A stretch of 64,000 nt of DNA from Epiperipatus broadwayi (Eukaryota; Onychophora; Udeonychophora; Euonychophora; Peripatidae): contig JAQFVV010013333.1 of NCBI GenBank assembly GCA_028023455.1, positions 1-64,000 on the forward strand, written 5' to 3'. Under the pieces are notes generated by a model. It did not search any database. It was not told where the DNA came from and saw only the letters and a program-made list of their open reading frames with translations. How positions within the stretch are numbered: the stretch's first letter is position 1; each line of letters opens with the position of its first letter. A program made the translations under genes and the position numbers. Positions 60,850-64,000 of this stretch are shown here, piece by piece.

Positions 60850-62420
60850 AATAATATTTCAGACAGATTGGAGAAAGTATTTTGATCTTCCTTTGAATAG
60901 TGATATAAGAATTCACAGTTTTTAATGTTGCAGATGTTGATGGTATGACTAATGAAGTTTTAAAATATGATGTTAACATGTTTGTTCCAAGATTATTAGA
61001 TTAGAAATATACAGATACATGAAATCATTCCATTTAATCTTAAGAATGCTTCTATTCTTCCAATTTATTGAAAGAAAATGGGCAGAAAAGACTTCTGTAA
61101 TTTTGTGAAATATTGTTATCTATTACAGCAAAAGTACTTTCAAGCTTGATGTCAGCCTGTTTTCAGTCATAAATGAATAGAAAAGACCTGCAATTTTGTG
61201 AAATATTGTTATCTATTACAGAAAAACTATTTTCAAGAATGATGTCAAATAGTCTGTTTTCAGTCATAAATGAATAATTGCAAGATTTATTATGTATTTA
61301 GAGAATTAAGGTCATTGTTTAAACATGATTTTTTCCCCATGTAAATAAAAAAAAAGTGAGCAAATGTCTCATTTATACATTATATTACTTTCATTGATTA
61401 AGTCAATATGTTTAATAGTTTATTGAGAAGGCAATATTTGAAAAGAAATATTTGTTTATGGAAATTTATTCTTATTATACTAGATAATGGTATGGGATTA
61501 TTATTGGTGATGGGAAATGGGAGACATTGGAAATAAAATTTGGTGTTGAACAAGAATATATATTAGCAGCAGTGTTGTTTAAATTTTTATGACAACAGTC
61601 TTTGGAACAGTTTATAAATGGATTTCAATAACTTGTACAGATTTAAATGTAATGTTTTTACTCTGAACTGCTAAAAAGCAAAAGAGCTTCAACTTCTTGA
61701 TTCTGCTAATGATTCTATATTACTGACACTTCAGAGAATGATCTGAAAAATGATCATTGTTTTGAATGTACCTTTTAAAGAATTAGATTTCATGATTAAT
61801 ATTAAAAAAACTGATGCATTTTGTGAGTAGAGGTAAAAGAAAAATCTTCAACCACTTTTGGTTTGAAAAATCATCAGATTGCGAATATAAATCAATTTAA
61901 ATTTCCAAATAGCTTTTTAAAGATAGAAATTTCTGGATCTTGGGATACAGGACGAAATATACTGCAGCTATAATTAATGATATATATAAAAAAGTAGGAT
62001 GTTTCATCATAATGATAAATTGATTTTAACTAATGTATAGGATTATTATTGTGTTAAATTGATTATATGGTAATGTGACATGAAATCTACATAAAGACTG
62101 AAAAACATTGTTTAAGAAAGTTTTATAATATTCTGAAATTACAATAACAATGTTCTATTTGTATGTTCTCCAGTTTATTGGGGGTGATGATATTGAATCT
62201 GTAATTGCAAGAACATATTTTCATTGGAATGGGCATGGGAATGAAGTTGATAAATAAGTTTTCTTGATATATCATGTTCATGTTATATATATTATTTTAA
62301 AGATTCTCTAAAGAGCTGTAAAATTGATTTTTTTATTGAGAGGATATGACAGGATAAGATAGAATGGAAAGTTTAATTAGAAAAATCAGTGAAATTTTTT
62401 AGAACAAAAAATTTACTGCC
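60850..62420 (+). pseudogene. LINE reverse transcriptase relic (EN-RT type)
   Basis: Plus-strand fragments in shifting frames: DWRKYFDLPLNSD near 60,870, VDGMTNEVLKYD near 60,938-60,973 (usual DGIPxExLKYGG), LLSITAKVLS and again LLSITEKLFSRMMSN at 61,110-61,250 (usual RGISLLSIxxKxFxRxL), YGIIIGDGKWETLEIKFGVE near 61,490-61,550 (VRxGVRQG block), DSANDSILLTL near 61,697 (usual FADDxxLL), FMINIKKTDAF near 61,790, LYRIIIVLN near 62,035 and FIGGDDIESVIA near 62,172. The usual FADD reads SAND, so the catalytic pair is broken. Frames change repeatedly. The element is dead and its clade uncertain (RTE or CR1-like). Confidence 0.65.
61084..61275 (+). repeat. Tandem duplication, 2 x about 96 bp, inside the LINE
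   Basis: From AGAAAAGACTTCTGTAATTT to TCAGTCATAAATGAAT (61,084-61,178) is repeated at 61,179-61,275 with a small indel and few substitutions. It duplicates the RT block LLSITxK, which occurs twice in succession in the translation. Confidence 0.9.
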
Positions 62421-64000
62421 AAAATAAATAATATCAGAACTATAATATATTAAATTAATCATCTAAACAAACATAACAATGTATATTGCTATAAAATGCT
62501 TGTTTTTTAAAAAGGTGCCCTGCTTTCATATCATTAATTGTTTATATTTTCTCCATTTATAATTGTACACAAGTTATTACAAATCTAATTTGCATAATTA
62601 TCTCAAAATATGGAATAAATTTTTTTTTGTCTTTTTTTTTCTGTTTTAAATCTGGAATTAGGTTGTCTACTTTTCTATGACCAATGATAAAAGATGATTT
62701 AAATTTTCATATTATACAGTGATTAATGATTGAAGGTTTTCAAGATATGATACTGATAATCTTTTGTCATAGATTAGTTGGTATTTGCTAAAAAAAATTC
62801 TCATTCTTGTTTTACTGTTTAAATGATCTCTGAAATAAAAATAGTTTTGGGAGATTTAAAGGTTTTACTAAAATACAAGCACCTTTTTTCGCATTAATAG
62901 TTTTGCCTGAAATTATTCAAAAGAAATTTGGAAATGTAAGCAAAAGCACTTAAAATAGGAATTTCTTGAATAGTTTATATTAATTACATCTAATAAATAG
63001 GTGTGCCAAAGAGGCATTCAAAGAAGACCTCTCATAAATTTAAATCAAGTGCATTTGTAATAATGTACTTGTTCCAAGTCCAATAATCTTTGTGCTGTAA
63101 AATTAAATATTTAGAGTATTTTAGCTAGTTTCAAACTGAAAATTGTTGAACACAATTCTAGATTAATTGAAGCTTATTGTAAAAAAAATATGAAGAGTGT
63201 ACTTATTTGTGAGTAAAATGTCTCTTAAAGTGAATGTTTTTAGCAATGAAAAGGATTTGATCTATAGTAATATGATTTTTTTAAAAAAATAGTGAATAAA
63301 AATGACATGAGAATATTTTGCAAGAAATTAAAAAACAGAAAATTAAAGTTTGCACAAATAAAAATAGTTAAAGTATTATTATTATGCAGGGTGAAACAAA
63401 GCCCTGGATATATTTTATTTGTTTCTTTTACAATTCACAGAATAAAAAAGAAAAAATACAACATTAATGTTTATTCAGAGATTTCCCCCATTTAATATAG
63501 AAAATGATATCACTTAAATGGTCATCTTATGATGGTATAAGTATACTCATTTCTCCCTTTTCCAAAGATTTTGGAAGTTAGTAGGGAACTTCTTATTGGA
63601 TATTCATTTTAGCTTAGCAAAAATTTGTGACTTGTTTATGACGATTTTTTCTTTCAAATAGTCTTATAAAAAATAATAATAAAACATCACATCTGATGAA
63701 GACAGCAATCATTATGTTACCACTTTCAAGATAGTACGATCAGAAAAACACATCAAAAGAATCCTCATTATCTAAACCGGCCAGATAATAGTCTATTTAA
63801 AAATAAGTGTTACAATTAGGTAGTGTAGTTTTAATAATATAAATTTTAAAACTGAAATATGATCATAATGATTATATTATCAAGTCACCATATTTTTACA
63901 TTCTATCAATAATATTCTGTGATAGATATGCAAAAGTCTACTTGAATAATACTTTAATAACATGTAAAGTCATATTGAAGAAGAAATTCAAACATTTCTT
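62421..64000. other. AT-rich stretch without recognisable features
   Basis: The 67-codon frame 63,292-63,495 is Lys-rich and has no motif. The very end (63,680-63,790) is slightly richer in GC but shows no motif or repeat. Confidence 0.5.

Noticed and set aside
60647-60979. 110-codon minus-strand frame
   Set aside because: It overlaps in antisense the start of a plus-strand LINE relic whose motifs (DWRKYFDLPLNSD, DGMTNEVLKYD) are recognisable. The minus frame has none.

Overview
The window is very AT-rich (about three quarters A+T by eye), non-coding animal nuclear DNA, and reads like an intergenic or intronic block of a large, transposon-filled genome. I see no intact host gene, no rRNA, no true tRNA and no CRISPR. 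The mobile-element relics (ZBED5-like hAT transposases, an RTE-type LINE with a TGATGA tail, jockey/BS-like and R1-like LINEs, tRNA-like SINE remnants) fit an invertebrate, most likely an arthropod. That placement is inference; the species cannot be named from what is here.

Layout. 1-2325: a giant imperfect palindrome with arms of about 0.9 kb around a GC-richer core that belongs to a dispersed repeat family (called repeat A here). About 6.9-7.45 kb: a LINE reverse-transcriptase relic. 10,567-14,216: a near-complete but dead hAT transposon with terminal inverted repeats and an 8-bp target-site duplication. It is split by a second palindrome of about 1.36 kb (11,060-12,417). 15.2-16.7 kb: two SINE-like tRNA-derived relics. 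17.7-18.5 kb: the 3' end of a LINE (minus strand). 19.9-22.1 kb: a jockey-like LINE relic (plus). 22,586-26,178: a second dead hAT (minus strand), with both terminal repeats and an internal deletion that removes part of the catalytic region. 28.0-29.4 kb: four copies of repeat A, two in each orientation. 31.78-32.41 kb: the best repeat A copy, with a tight foldback. 33.4-33.7 and 45.3-45.5 kb: two related small foldbacks. 38.65-39.54 kb: a 5'-truncated RTE LINE, the longest decodable reading frame of the window (227 codons). 39.9-40.6 kb: a second copy of the 17.7-kb LINE 3' end. 35.4, 44.0, 47.9 and 50.4-50.9 kb: MITE-like palindromes. 48.8-49.24 kb: mixed direct and inverted repeats. 51.0-52.75 kb: an unassigned segment visibly richer in G+C and CpG than its surroundings. 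54.1-54.5 kb: an R1-like LINE 3' end (minus). 60.85-62.4 kb: a LINE RT relic (plus) carrying an internal tandem duplication of one RT motif.

Nothing here works as a pathway. What links the parts is repeat biology: at least seven LINE relics from several lineages, two hAT elements, SINEs, and an unusual number of foldback structures at scales from 30 bp to 2.3 kb. The strongest leads are repeat A and its foldbacks, and a consistent CpG-to-TpG/CpA difference between the two arms of the first palindrome. All reading frames were assessed by eye, and clade assignments of decayed elements are approximate.
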